The notes under the pieces: generated by a model
Databases searched by the model: none
The model's input: the letters and a program-made list of their open reading frames with translations, nothing else
Told to the model about the DNA's origin: nothing
Source: a bacterium
GTDB lineage: Bacteria; Chloroflexota; Dormibacteria; UBA8260; Bog-877
Direction: 5' to 3'
DNA: 18,788 bases
Assembly: GCA_021817025.1 (NCBI GenBank)
Contig: JAKAWF010000041.1
Span: forward strand, 1-18,788
Shown: positions 1 to 8,285 of the stretch, piece after piece
Position numbering within the stretch: position 1 is the stretch's first letter
How the letters are laid out: each line of letters starts with the position of its first letter
Position numbers and translations under genes: made by a program

Positions 1-108
1 ACCGTCGACGCCCACGTCTACCGGCTGCGGCGGAAGATCGAGCCGAGCGCCGAGCACCCCACCTACATCCACTCCGTACCGGGGATCGGCTACCGGTTCG
101 CCGGCTGA
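1..108 (+). CDS. Response regulator, OmpR/PhoB-type winged-helix DNA-binding domain (3' end only)
   Basis: The frame open from base 1 encodes 35 residues ending in VPGIGYRFAG and a TGA stop. The segment HVYRLRRKIEP followed by IHSVPGIGYRF is the recognition-helix end and C-terminal wing hairpin of the OmpR/PhoB effector domain. The protein would bind promoter DNA on phosphorylation by a sensor kinase. The receiver domain and start lie outside the window, so partner and regulon are unknown. The family call is secure; the specific identity is not. Confidence 0.9.
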   Translation, partial: TVDAHVYRLRRKIEPSAEHPTYIHSVPGIGYRFAG

Positions 109-177
109 GGATCCCGCTCGCCGAGGCCCGAGCTCCGACGGCCGGGCGGTCGCCGACACCTCAGAGGAGCGCGCTGC

Positions 178-1074
178 TCAGTAGATGAACCCCACGAAGG
201 CGCCCTCTCCGGGCACCATGGTGCGGGTGTCGACCACGCCCACGCCATAGACGTTCATCTCGCTCTGCTGCCAGCTGCCGTCGGGCAGGACCTTGGTCAC
301 GTAGGCCACATGGCCGTAATAGCCGATGTTGAAGACCGCGATCGCACCCACCACCGGCACCTGGCCCTCGGGGACACCCATGCTCCGCGCCTCCCCCCAC
401 CACTGGATGGCGTTGCCGCTCCACGGAACCCAGCGCTGACTGGCGACCCAGTACGTGCACTGCCCCCACGGGAACTGGTTCGGCACGCCCGGGGTGCTGG
501 GAGTCACCTCTGGGAAGCCGGGCTGCAAGGGCACAAGATCCGCGCTCGGCAGTGAAGACGGCGAGGCCGCCAAGGGCATGAGCAGGAAGCTGTTGGGCAC
601 CAGCGCGCCAGCGGTGGTGAGGTTGTTGTAGTCGAGGACCACCCGGGTGGAGACCCGAAAGCGATTGGCGAACGAGGCCAGCGTCTCCCCGGGCAGAACT
701 CGGACCAAGACGGTGGCGCCGGGCGGCGGTATCAGCAGCGGCTGGCTTGCCTGCAGGGCCTGTCCGGCGGGAATCTGGTTGGCCCAGGCCAGCTCCTCGG
801 GGGTCGTGTGGTACTGGATGGCGAGAGAGGCAAGGGTGGCGCCCGAGGGTGCGCTGACCAGGGAGGCGAGCAGGGCTGGGATGCTGCCCGGCACCGCCGC
901 GGGCTTGTCGAAGTACTGCCCTGCCTGAAAGGAACTGGGAGAGGGCCAGTACCCGGCCGTCTGAGCGGCCGCCTGGATCCCGGCCGGAGCGCCGGACAGA
1001 ACTCCGGCCACCAGCAGTCCACCGGCCAAGACGGCCACGGCGGCATGGGTCAGACGCAGGTTCGGACGGGGCAA
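178..1074 (-). CDS. Exported LysM-CHAP peptidoglycan hydrolase
   Basis: An N-terminal signal or anchor segment (AVAVLAGGLLVAGVLSG) precedes two LysM-like repeats that should bind peptidoglycan. The first contains GATLASLAIQYHTTPEELA and the second LPGETLASFANRFRVS. A Pro/Ser-rich linker leads to a C-terminal CHAP (NlpC/P60-like amidase/endopeptidase) domain. The nucleophile is the Cys in FPWGQCTYW and the base is the His in YYGHVAYV; the Glu in QQSEMN is the likely third catalytic residue. In this 298-residue version they are about C206, H255 and E272. I chose the TTG at 1074 because GGGGAG lies 7 nt upstream and it gives a compact signal peptide. The ATG at 1125 is possible but has no spaced Shine-Dalgarno sequence. 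It faces away from the dehydratase pair and has its own promoter at 1146-1175. The likely role is cell-wall remodelling outside the membrane. Confidence 0.88.
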   Translation of the reverse strand: MPRPNLRLTHAAVAVLAGGLLVAGVLSGAPAGIQAAAQTAGYWPSPSSFQAGQYFDKPAAVPGSIPALLASLVSAPSGATLASLAIQYHTTPEELAWANQIPAGQALQASQPLLIPPPGATVLVRVLPGETLASFANRFRVSTRVVLDYNNLTTAGALVPNSFLLMPLAASPSSLPSADLVPLQPGFPEVTPSTPGVPNQFPWGQCTYWVASQRWVPWSGNAIQWWGEARSMGVPEGQVPVVGAIAVFNIGYYGHVAYVTKVLPDGSWQQSEMNVYGVGVVDTRTMVPGEGAFVGFIY

Positions 1075-1145
1075 GCAGCTTCTCCCCAAGCTTCTTGCGG
1101 ACGGTGTCAGCCGGCAGAAAACCATCCCTGCCGCCGCTGCCAGCC

Positions 1146-1175
1146 ACCCTAACAGCTGGCCGGCCAGGGTGTCAA
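1146..1175 (-). promoter_or_regulatory. Sigma70-type promoter of the LysM-CHAP gene with nested inverted repeats
   Basis: On the minus strand a perfect TTGACA (1175-1170) lies 18 bp from TAGGGT (1151-1146). This predicts a transcript starting near 1139, upstream of the hydrolase gene. The spacer holds the 12-bp perfect palindrome CTGGCCGGCCAG (1156-1167). It is bracketed by a second inverted repeat, CACCCT (1145-1150) and AGGGTG (1166-1171). The placement suggests an operator, but no cognate regulator is evident. Confidence 0.55.
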
Positions 1176-1237
1176 AGAAGGCCTTCCCGGGGGCACCCGG
1201 CGCCCGCTGGCCGCCCCAGGAGCTACCGCCGGCCGCT

Positions 1238-1243
1238 TATCCT
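1238..1243 (+). promoter_or_regulatory. -10 element (TATCCT) for the dehydratase pair
   Basis: TATCCT ends 10 nt before the ATG at 1254, so the predicted transcript would have almost no leader. There is only a weak AGGTG before the start, and no convincing -35 is visible. It is listed because the same arrangement recurs at 2921 and at 12827-12832 (minus strand). Confidence 0.35.
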
Positions 1244-1253
1244 GGCAGGTGCA

Positions 1254-1667
1254 ATGTCCTTCAATCCTGAGTGTCTGGGCCGGAGCTACTCGGCCCCGCC
1301 TGAAGTGCTCGACCGGGAGCGGCATCGAGCCTACGCGGCGGCGGTCACGGGCTCGGAGCCGTCCCCCGCCACGGCGCGCCCACTGGCCTGTTTCGCCGCC
1401 GTCTACCTGCTCTGGCCGATCGTACCCCAGCTGTTCTCGGACGAGCTGGTCGGGCTCGATCTCCCCCGTCTGCTCCACGGCGAGCAGGAGTTCTGGTTCG
1501 AGCGCCCCTTGGAGTTCGATGAGGCCCTGACCCCGGAGGGATCCATAACCAGGGCGGAGGAGCGCCGCGGCATGGTCTTCCTGGAGCTGGTCTGCCACGG
1601 CCGGGACAGCCGTGGGGAGGCGGTCGCCCATTCCCGCAGCCTGTTCCTGGTGCGAGGCGCGGAGTGA
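1254..1667 (+). CDS. HadA-like MaoC-family (FAS1-type dehydratase) subunit
   Basis: This is a 137-residue protein with the N-terminal MaoC/FAS1-like hotdog pattern. An N-terminal FNPECLGRSYSAPPEVLDRE segment is followed by LHGEQEFWFERPLEFDEALT, and a last strand ends in RSLFLVRG. The (R)-hydratase Asp/His motif is absent. That is usual for the HadA-type subunit, which shapes the acyl pocket while its partner supplies catalysis. Its stop overlaps the next start by 4 bp (GTGA), so the two are almost certainly translated together as a heterodimer. They probably dehydrate a (3R)-hydroxyacyl thioester. The ATG at 1254 fits the domain start; the open frame further upstream looks non-coding. The substrate is not predictable. 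Confidence 0.82.
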   Translation: MSFNPECLGRSYSAPPEVLDRERHRAYAAAVTGSEPSPATARPLACFAAVYLLWPIVPQLFSDELVGLDLPRLLHGEQEFWFERPLEFDEALTPEGSITRAEERRGMVFLELVCHGRDSRGEAVAHSRSLFLVRGAE

Positions 1668-2101
1668 CCGAGGAGAGTCGGTTGGCCAGCTTCCCACCGC
1701 CCGTGGGCAGCCGGCTCCCCCCGCTGCACCAGCGACTCACCCAGGCGCGGATCGACGCCTACGCCGAGGCCTCAGGAGATCACAACCCGATCCACCTGGA
1801 CGCGGACTTCGCCCGCGCGGTGGGCCTGCCCTCCACGATCGCGCATGGGTTGCTGACCCTGGGCGTGGCCACCGCTCAGGTCGAACTCTGGGCCGCCGGC
1901 AGCGCCTGGGCCGCGCGTGTGAGCTGCCGCTTCTCGTCGCCCCTTCCCTCCGGGCAACTGGTGTCCGGGCAGGCTCACTGCACGTCGGTGGAGGGGTCGG
2001 AGGCCTCGATTGAGCTGGAGGCGGAGAACGAGGCCGGCGAACGGGTCCTCACCCGCTCCGTGGTGACACTGAGAACGGCTCCAGGGCCCGCCTCGGACTA
2101 A
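1664..2101 (+). CDS. HadB-like MaoC dehydratase/(R)-enoyl hydratase, catalytic subunit
   Basis: A 145-residue single hotdog domain carries the hydratase-2 motif YAEASGDHNPIHLD, with the catalytic Asp and His, followed by GLPSTIAHGLLTLGVA. This is the classic MaoC active-site helix. The GTG start at 1664 lies inside the stop of the HadA-like gene, implying translational coupling. The pair should interconvert 3-hydroxyacyl and trans-2-enoyl thioesters in fatty-acid elongation or degradation. The SDR-family protein at 2938 is close by but on a separate transcript, and it lacks the residues needed for a ketoreductase. The stop codon interlocks with that of the convergent lipoprotein gene (shared CTAA). 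Confidence 0.87.
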   Translation: MTEESRLASFPPPVGSRLPPLHQRLTQARIDAYAEASGDHNPIHLDADFARAVGLPSTIAHGLLTLGVATAQVELWAAGSAWAARVSCRFSSPLPSGQLVSGQAHCTSVEGSEASIELEAENEAGERVLTRSVVTLRTAPGPASD

Positions 2102-2832
2102 GCCCGCCCCTGAGAGCCGAGCCCCGCTCCCAGGCCGGCGATCACGTCCAGGAGGTTGACCGGCTGTTTGGGGACCGTGATCCCGAAACTGGCGTTGAAA
2201 TTGGACAGGTTCAGGTAGCTGCCGTTGCTCCCGGTCACCCTGATCGGGAACGGCTGGCCCCGGGTGGCCACGAACACCGTGCTGCTGCCATTGACGACGG
2301 CCACCACCTCCTGGCCGTCGACTGTGCTGGTGGGGCCCCGCCTGGCCTTGGCGTCGCCCTTGGTGAAGCCGGCGGCGGTCTGCTTGGCAGAGGTCAGCGC
2401 CGCCAGCCCGGTGGTCAGCTGCTGAACCAGGGGATTGTCGGCGGGGATCGAGACCCAGCGGTTGGCGAGCAGTCCCTGGAGCGCCCCTCCCCCCAGTCCC
2501 GCCCAGAGGTTGCTGCTCTTGATGTAGTCGATGCCGCGGATCTCCTCCATCTGGAAGCTGACCGGGCCCTGCGCAAAGCTACCCTCACCGAGATTGACAC
2601 CGCCAACCTTGAAGGTGAAGGACCCCAGTCCGCTTCCGGTCGCCACCTTGCCCTGGATCTGGTACGACTTGGCCGCGGTCAGCGCGGTCGCGGTGTCACG
2701 CAGGATCTGTTGGGGGGACTTGGCCGCCTCGCCGTTGCTGCCGCAGGCGCTGAGCAGGAGGCCGGCGGACAAACCCAGCGAGACTGCCATCAGGCGCCTG
2801 CGCCCGGCCCGCCACCGCCACTGGATCTGCAC
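2098..2832 (-). CDS. Putative lipoprotein, LppX/LprG-like
   Basis: The predicted product has 244 residues. An Arg-rich n-region (RWRAGRRR) and hydrophobic stretch end in the lipobox LLSAC, with the lipidated Cys at about residue 30. A mature domain with alternating beta segments follows, including KSYQIQGKVAT, SFTFKVGGV, WVSIPADNP, VVAVVNGSSTVFVA and PFPIRVTGSNG. This architecture and spacing resemble the LppX/LprG/LolA-like family, which carries lipids or acylated glycans at the cell envelope. The family match is by pattern only and there is no diagnostic catalytic motif. The GTG at 2832 was chosen because AAGGAG lies 6 nt upstream; the ATG at 2868 has nothing comparable. It is divergent from the SDR gene. 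Confidence 0.72.
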   Translation of the reverse strand: MQIQWRWRAGRRRLMAVSLGLSAGLLLSACGSNGEAAKSPQQILRDTATALTAAKSYQIQGKVATGSGLGSFTFKVGGVNLGEGSFAQGPVSFQMEEIRGIDYIKSSNLWAGLGGGALQGLLANRWVSIPADNPLVQQLTTGLAALTSAKQTAAGFTKGDAKARRGPTSTVDGQEVVAVVNGSSTVFVATRGQPFPIRVTGSNGSYLNLSNFNASFGITVPKQPVNLLDVIAGLGAGLGSQGRA

Positions 2833-2838
2833 TGGTAT

Positions 2839-2844
2839 CTCCTT
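2839..2844 (-). promoter_or_regulatory. Shine-Dalgarno AAGGAG that fixes a GTG start
   Basis: AAGGAG on the minus strand sits 6 nt before the GTG at 2832. It is the strongest ribosome-binding signal near this gene and decides the lipoprotein start in favour of GTG over the ATG at 2868. Confidence 0.75.
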
Positions 2845-2920
2845 AGCCCACCGCCGGGGCGGGACCACTCCAGCCTGGGGTCCGACCGTACGGGCGAGCG
2901 GGTAGCGGTGTCAAGCCCGG

Positions 2921-2926
2921 TACACT
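2921..2926 (+). promoter_or_regulatory. -10 element (TACACT) for the SDR gene
   Basis: TACACT ends 11 nt before the ATG at 2938, and no Shine-Dalgarno sequence lies in between. The predicted leader is only a few bases. No good -35 is visible. This is a leaderless-type arrangement. Confidence 0.4.
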
Positions 2927-2937
2927 CGCTCCCAGCC

Positions 2938-3777
2938 ATGGCGATGTTCGATCTATCCGGCAAGGTGGCCCTGGTCACCGGGGGTTCCAGGGGACTGGGG
3001 CGCGCCGACGCTCTGGCTCTGGCCGGGGCCGGAGCCGACGTGGTTGTGACCGACCTCCTGGTGGAGTCCGACCCCGAGATGGAGGCGGTGGCCGCCCGCA
3101 GCGGCAGCGTGATGGCCCAGGTGATGGCGTCCGAGCGGGTGGTCTTCACGGAGCGGACCGCCGAGGAGATCCGCCAGCTGGGCCGCCGCTCCACAGCCAT
3201 TCAGATGGACGTGACCAACTCCCAGCTGGTCCGGGAGGCCGTCGACCGGGTGGTGGACGAGTTCGGGAAGATCGACATCCTGGTCAACAGTGCGGGGAGC
3301 CAGGACCATGTCGGGCAGATCCTGGACCAGTCCCCCGAGCTGTGGGAACGCGACCTGCGAGTGAACCTCACCGGGGCCTTCAACTGCACCCAGGCGGTCT
3401 GGCCGCACATGCGGGCCCGCAACTTCGGCCGCCTGATCTACATGTCCTCGATCGCGGGGGTGGAGGGTGGGTTCGGCCAGGCCAGCGCCAGCGCCAGCGC
3501 CGCCGGGATCCTCGGCCTGATGAAGTCGATGGCCCTCGAGGGCGCCCGCCACGGCATCACCAGCAACGCGATCGTGGTCGGGATCATCGCCACGGAGAGC
3601 TTCCGGACCACCCCGCCAGCCACGGTCGAGCGAATGGTGCTGAGAACGGCGATGAGGGAACCCGGGCAGCCTGAGGACGTGGCCGCCGCGGTCTGCTATC
3701 TGGCCAGCCCCGAGGCCCGCTACGTGACCGGAGTCGAGCTGGCGGTCGCCGGGGGCATCGATCTCTTCACTTTCTGA
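2938..3777 (+). CDS. SDR-family protein lacking the catalytic Tyr/Lys
   Basis: The 279-residue Rossmann protein keeps the nucleotide-binding motif TGGSRGLG (14-21), D91 of DVT, NSAG (117-120), N143 of RVNLTGAF and S171 in YMSSIAG. These align it firmly with classical SDR ketoreductases. The YxxxK dyad expected 13 residues after S171 reads A184-S-A-S-A188, so Tyr and Lys are both Ala. The Pro of the usual NxxxPG segment is also replaced (NAIVVG, V214). Between beta-2 and beta-3 there is an insertion of roughly 25 residues (about 42-70), resembling the extended loop of some actinobacterial SDRs. The frame is intact and codon use looks normal, so this is more likely a pseudoenzyme or a cofactor-binding regulatory subunit than a decaying gene. 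ATG 2938 was chosen; ATG 2944 is two codons in. Confidence 0.85.
   Translation: MAMFDLSGKVALVTGGSRGLGRADALALAGAGADVVVTDLLVESDPEMEAVAARSGSVMAQVMASERVVFTERTAEEIRQLGRRSTAIQMDVTNSQLVREAVDRVVDEFGKIDILVNSAGSQDHVGQILDQSPELWERDLRVNLTGAFNCTQAVWPHMRARNFGRLIYMSSIAGVEGGFGQASASASAAGILGLMKSMALEGARHGITSNAIVVGIIATESFRTTPPATVERMVLRTAMREPGQPEDVAAAVCYLASPEARYVTGVELAVAGGIDLFTF
3481..3501 (+). repeat. GCCAGC hexanucleotide tandem repeat (3.5 units) over the SDR active site
   Basis: Three perfect GCCAGC units plus GCC encode Ala-Ser repeats. They cover exactly the codons where the catalytic Tyr and Lys of classical SDRs should be. Slippage or gene conversion through this repeat could have removed the dyad without shifting the frame. 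Confidence 0.7.
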
Positions 3778-3796
3778 CCCCTCAAGATCGCGGCAA

Positions 3797-3827
3797 TTGC
3801 CCCAGGCTTGCCTTTCCCTGCTATAGT
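3797..3827 (+). promoter_or_regulatory. Promoter of the zinc-ribbon gene
   Basis: TTGCCC (3797-3802) and TATAGT (3822-3827) are separated by 19 bp. Transcription would start near 3834 and leave a leader of about 80 nt. The leader contains a perfect GACC-GAGT-GGTC hairpin at 3869-3880 ahead of the GGAGG ribosome-binding site. The spacer is longer than optimal. Confidence 0.4.
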
Positions 3828-3912
3828 ACCGGCCGCCAGACACAGTTCCGGGCGGCGATACAAGGCACGACCGAGTGGTCCTGGCTAGCTAACGTGTTGG
3901 AGGATGCTCGGA

Positions 3913-4230
3913 TTGAGCCTCGTCGACGTCAGTCTGACCTGCAGGGAGTGCGGGTCGGAGTTCATCTTTACGGCCGGGGAACAACAGTTTTATCAGTCCA
4001 AGGGCCTGGTCAACCAGCCGACGCGCTGCCAGCCCTGCCGCCAACTGGCCAAGGCCTCCCGCCAAGGCTCCGGTGGCGGATACGGATCGGCGGGCCCGCG
4101 GGCGCCACGGCAGATGCATGAGGTGGTCTGTGCCGACTGTGGCACGCTCACCCAGGTGCCGTTCGAGCCCAAGTACGATCGGCCGGTGTACTGCAGCGCC
4201 TGCTTCGAGAACCATCGGGTGGCGCGCTAA
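3913..4230 (+). CDS. Small protein with two zinc ribbons (zf-trcl-like)
   Basis: The product is about 105 residues. The N-terminal half has LTCRECGSEFIFTAGEQQFY, a GLVNQPTRC segment and a second CxxC (CQPC). This is the pattern of the 'probable zinc-ribbon' family. A Gly-rich linker leads to a second ribbon with CADCGTLTQVPFEPKYDRP and CSAC. Eight Cys in four CxxC pairs fit two structural Zn sites. The molecular function of the family is unknown; nucleic-acid or protein binding is plausible. TTG 3913 is preferred because GGAGG (3899-3903) is 9 nt upstream and the first Cys then falls at residue 10. ATG 3904 directly abuts GGAGG. The stop abuts that of the convergent CinA-like gene with no base between. 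Confidence 0.82.
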   Translation: MSLVDVSLTCRECGSEFIFTAGEQQFYQSKGLVNQPTRCQPCRQLAKASRQGSGGGYGSAGPRAPRQMHEVVCADCGTLTQVPFEPKYDRPVYCSACFENHRVAR

Positions 4231-5010
4231 CTAAGAGCGAGATGGGGGCGACTGCTCACGCAGCGCCCCCATTGCGCGCTCCAGCGCGGTCCCATCCGCG
4301 GCGCAGGCCCGGATGATCACATCTCCGAACCGCGCCTGCGGGTAGGAGCCGAAGCGGACTTGGGGGTACTCCTCGGCCAGGCGGACGAGCACCGGGTAGA
4401 ACTGGGATTCAGGGACTCCCGAGTACCGCTCCTCCGCATAGACGGCGGCTCGGGCACCCCGACAGAAGACGGGGATGATCTCCTCTTCGACGATGGCCCG
4501 GAGCTCCCCCGGCACCCCTGGCAGCACCAGCAGCCAGCGGGGCTCCCCGGTGGATGGCAAGGGCAGCGCCAGCGGCGGGGCCAGCCCGACCGGGTTGGCG
4601 AGCACCAGGGAGCCGGCCGGTATCAGGGCCATCTTGCGGTGACCGGAGTTGGGCTCGGCGCTGGCGATCCTCCCCTCCTGGCGGAGACGTTCCAGGCGCT
4701 GACCTATGCGGGTCAGGGTGGCGGCATCCTCCCTGAGCGGCAGGCCCAGAGCGGCGGCCAGGGCCGCTGCGGTGCGGTCGTCCGGGGTGGGGCCCAGGCC
4801 CCCACAGCAGAAGACCCGGTCGGCACCGCTGGTGACGGCCGAGCCCACCACCTCCGCGATCTCGGCCTCCGAATCCCCGACCACCACCATCCGGCGCACC
4901 GGGTAGGGGGTCTGCCGGAGCCTCTGGGCGAGCCAGTGGGAGTTGCTGTCGGCGGTGTGACCGGAGAGCAACTCGTCGCCCACCGCCACGATCCAAGCAC
5001 CTCGCTCCAT
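4231..5010 (-). CDS. CinA-type molybdopterin-binding (MoCF) domain protein
   Basis: This is a 259-residue protein beginning [23 protein letters not shown], the start of a CinA/MoaB-like MoCF domain. It has the signature GGLGPTPDD, an [13 protein letters not shown] segment, and LPGVPGEL near the middle. The C-terminal nicotinamide-nucleotide amidase domain of full CinA (about 400 residues) is missing. It therefore matches the short 'competence/damage-inducible protein A' class, some members of which act as nucleotide pyrophosphatases or relate to the MoCF domain of FAD synthases. The substrate is unclear. ATG 5010 fits the domain start; the open frame upstream of it is not conserved-looking. 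It is divergent from hppA. Confidence 0.85.
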   Translation of the reverse strand: MERGAWIVAVGDELLSGHTADSNSHWLAQRLRQTPYPVRRMVVVGDSEAEIAEVVGSAVTSGADRVFCCGGLGPTPDDRTAAALAAALGLPLREDAATLTRIGQRLERLRQEGRIASAEPNSGHRKMALIPAGSLVLANPVGLAPPLALPLPSTGEPRWLLVLPGVPGELRAIVEEEIIPVFCRGARAAVYAEERYSGVPESQFYPVLVRLAEEYPQVRFGSYPQARFGDVIIRACAADGTALERAMGALREQSPPSRS

Positions 5011-5089
5011 TGGGTCAGACAACCTCGAACCGTGGCCGAGCCAGGCCTGGCTCGAAGCCAGTTGCTGGTGCTGGGCAGGCCAGCAAGGA

Positions 5090-5095
5090 TATAAT
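5090..5095 (+). promoter_or_regulatory. Consensus -10 element upstream of hppA
   Basis: A perfect TATAAT lies 90 bp before the hppA start, in the region divergent from the CinA-like gene. The -35 side is poor; the best is GTGCTG at 16 bp. The leader would be about 85 nt and includes the GGGAGGT ribosome-binding site (5169-5175). Confidence 0.45.
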
Positions 5096-5185
5096 CCGGC
5101 CGCTTCGACTGTGCCCTGGAGGGGGCCGGCGTGCACTCACTCAGTTCCCTTACTCTTGCCGCGCCGCTGGGAGGTCATCGCGCCC

Positions 5186-7226
<2,041 letters not shown>

Positions 7227-7228
<2 letters not shown>

Positions 7229-7257
7229 CCCACCTGGGTCTGGCGGGGGCCTGCCCC
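7227..7257 (+). terminator. Two tandem stem-loops just after hppA
   Basis: GACCCA-CC-TGGGTC (7227-7240) overlaps the hppA stop codon and is followed by GGGGC-CT-GCCCC (7246-7257). Both stems are perfect, but no T tract follows. They may act as a Rho-independent-like attenuator or an mRNA 3'-end stabiliser before the gene at 7291. Confidence 0.3.
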
Positions 7258-7290
7258 GGCCTCTGTCAGGCACCGAGCAGGAAGACAGCC

Positions 7291-7632
7291 ATGGACGAGC
7301 CTCAGCAGGCGGAGTTTCTAGAGGAGATAGCCGACCTCCGCGCCCGCCTGGCCAAGCTGGAGCAGGACCAGGCCGATCCCACCCTGATCGAGGAGTACGG
7401 GACCGAGGTCAGGCTCCTGGAGGCTCTGCTGCTGGCGGCCAGGGAGTTGCGGGACCAGATCCAGGCGAGGCCTGAGCTGGCCGAGCAGATGACGGTCCAC
7501 GGCTTCTCGGCGAGCAGCTTTCAGGACATCTACGCATTCGTCTACGACCGCGCTATCGAGATCGACCTGGCGGGACGGGATCTGGCCCGGGCGGTTGACC
7601 AGACCGACTTCGCGGAGTTGCTCACCGGCTGA
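7291..7632 (+). CDS. Small acidic coiled-coil protein of unknown function
   Basis: The 113-residue protein is rich in Glu, Leu and Ala. Heptad-like runs such as FLEEIADLRARLAKLEQDQ and LLEALLLAARELRDQIQ suggest a helical hairpin or coiled coil over residues 8-65. The C-terminal part (SSFQDIYAFVYDRAIEIDLAGRD) looks helical and globular. No signal peptide, membrane segment or catalytic motif is visible, and I do not recognise the family. The ATG has AGGAAGA a few bases upstream. It lies 62 bp after hppA on the same strand. Composition and third-position GC look genuinely coding. Confidence 0.65.
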   Translation: MDEPQQAEFLEEIADLRARLAKLEQDQADPTLIEEYGTEVRLLEALLLAARELRDQIQARPELAEQMTVHGFSASSFQDIYAFVYDRAIEIDLAGRDLARAVDQTDFAELLTG

Positions 7633-8181
7633 TCGACACCGGCTCGACCGCCTCTTCCCCAGCGGAATTCGGGCTCCGGTGCGTGCCCACCTCGCCGGCG
7701 GAGAATCCGACCTTGGCTGGTGAAGTGCCCAGCGTCGAGCCCGCTCCCAGGAGCTGGGTGGGGGGGCAGGGTCGCACCATCCGGTCGTCGCGGTCACCGG
7801 TCCCGGCGGGACTCTTGCCGCAGCCGATCCCGCACCCACCCCTTGGGAGATGGCTGCGCCGGCGCGAGAAGGTTGGGGTGGCGAAGCTCGCCTCTGCGGA
7901 GGGGCTCCCGGCGCCCGCTCCGATCCCTGGTAGCGGTGCCGGGACCGCAGGAGCATCGAGCGGGAGAGCTCGTCGCGCCCCAGTGGCCGGCCAGGGTGCC
8001 CACCGGCGCCGGCCGGCAGACAGGACGCCGCAGCAATGGCGGTGGCTAATAGATGGCTGTTGCCTCTGTCTGATGTAGCTGGTGGGGGGTCAGTGCCATG
8101 AGTAGTTGCAGTGCTGGCGAGCATGGGAATTGCCCAGCCCCAGACCCCGCTCTCCTGTCTCAGGCCTCGGGCGGCACCCGC
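7633..8181. other. Long stretch without a recognisable gene
   Basis: About 550 bases separate the coiled-coil gene from the aldolase-operon promoter. Open frames exist on both strands, but their translations are low-complexity (Pro, Arg, Ser, Gly) and resemble no family. I looked for RNase P, SRP, tmRNA and tRNA signatures and for common riboswitch cores and saw none. A 5-bp hairpin (CCCAG-GAG-CTGGG, 7746-7758) sits before a G run. The stretch may be a decayed gene or an unrecognised RNA. Confidence 0.5.
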
Positions 8182-8210
8182 TTGACCTGGCTCGCCGCTT
8201 GGTATATTGT
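8182..8210 (+). promoter_or_regulatory. Promoter of the aldolase-CMD-MarR-methyltransferase operon
   Basis: TTGACC (8182-8187) is followed by an AT-rich TATATTGT (8203-8210). This can be read as TATATT at a 15-bp spacer or TATTGT at 17 bp. It stands out in GC-rich surroundings. The operator at 8208-8223 overlaps its downstream edge, so a bound repressor would block polymerase. Confidence 0.6.
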
Positions 8211-8223
8211 AGTAAATGCTACG
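8208..8223. promoter_or_regulatory. Operator TGTAG-N6-CTACG (candidate MarR site)
   Basis: An inverted repeat with arms TGTAG and CTACG is separated by TAAATG. GTAG/CTAC pair perfectly and the outermost pair is imperfect. The same arms and spacing occur at the MFS promoter (12256-12271). The site lies 63 bp upstream of the first operon gene. The likely binder is the MarR protein encoded third in this operon. Confidence 0.6.
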
Positions 8224-8285
8224 GTTACCCCGAGTCGCGTCGGCCGACCGGAGTGAACACCCGATCCCAGACGAGGTAAAGCCCC

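Noticed and set aside
7746..7764. CCCAG-GAG-CTGGG hairpin as a terminator
   Set aside because: It has only a 5-bp stem and is followed by G rather than T residues, more than 100 bp from the nearest stop.
7683..8078. Open frame of about 130 codons on the plus strand in the large gap
   Set aside because: The translation is Pro/Arg/Ser-rich low complexity with no family resemblance and no good ribosome-binding site. It looks like a chance frame in GC-rich DNA.
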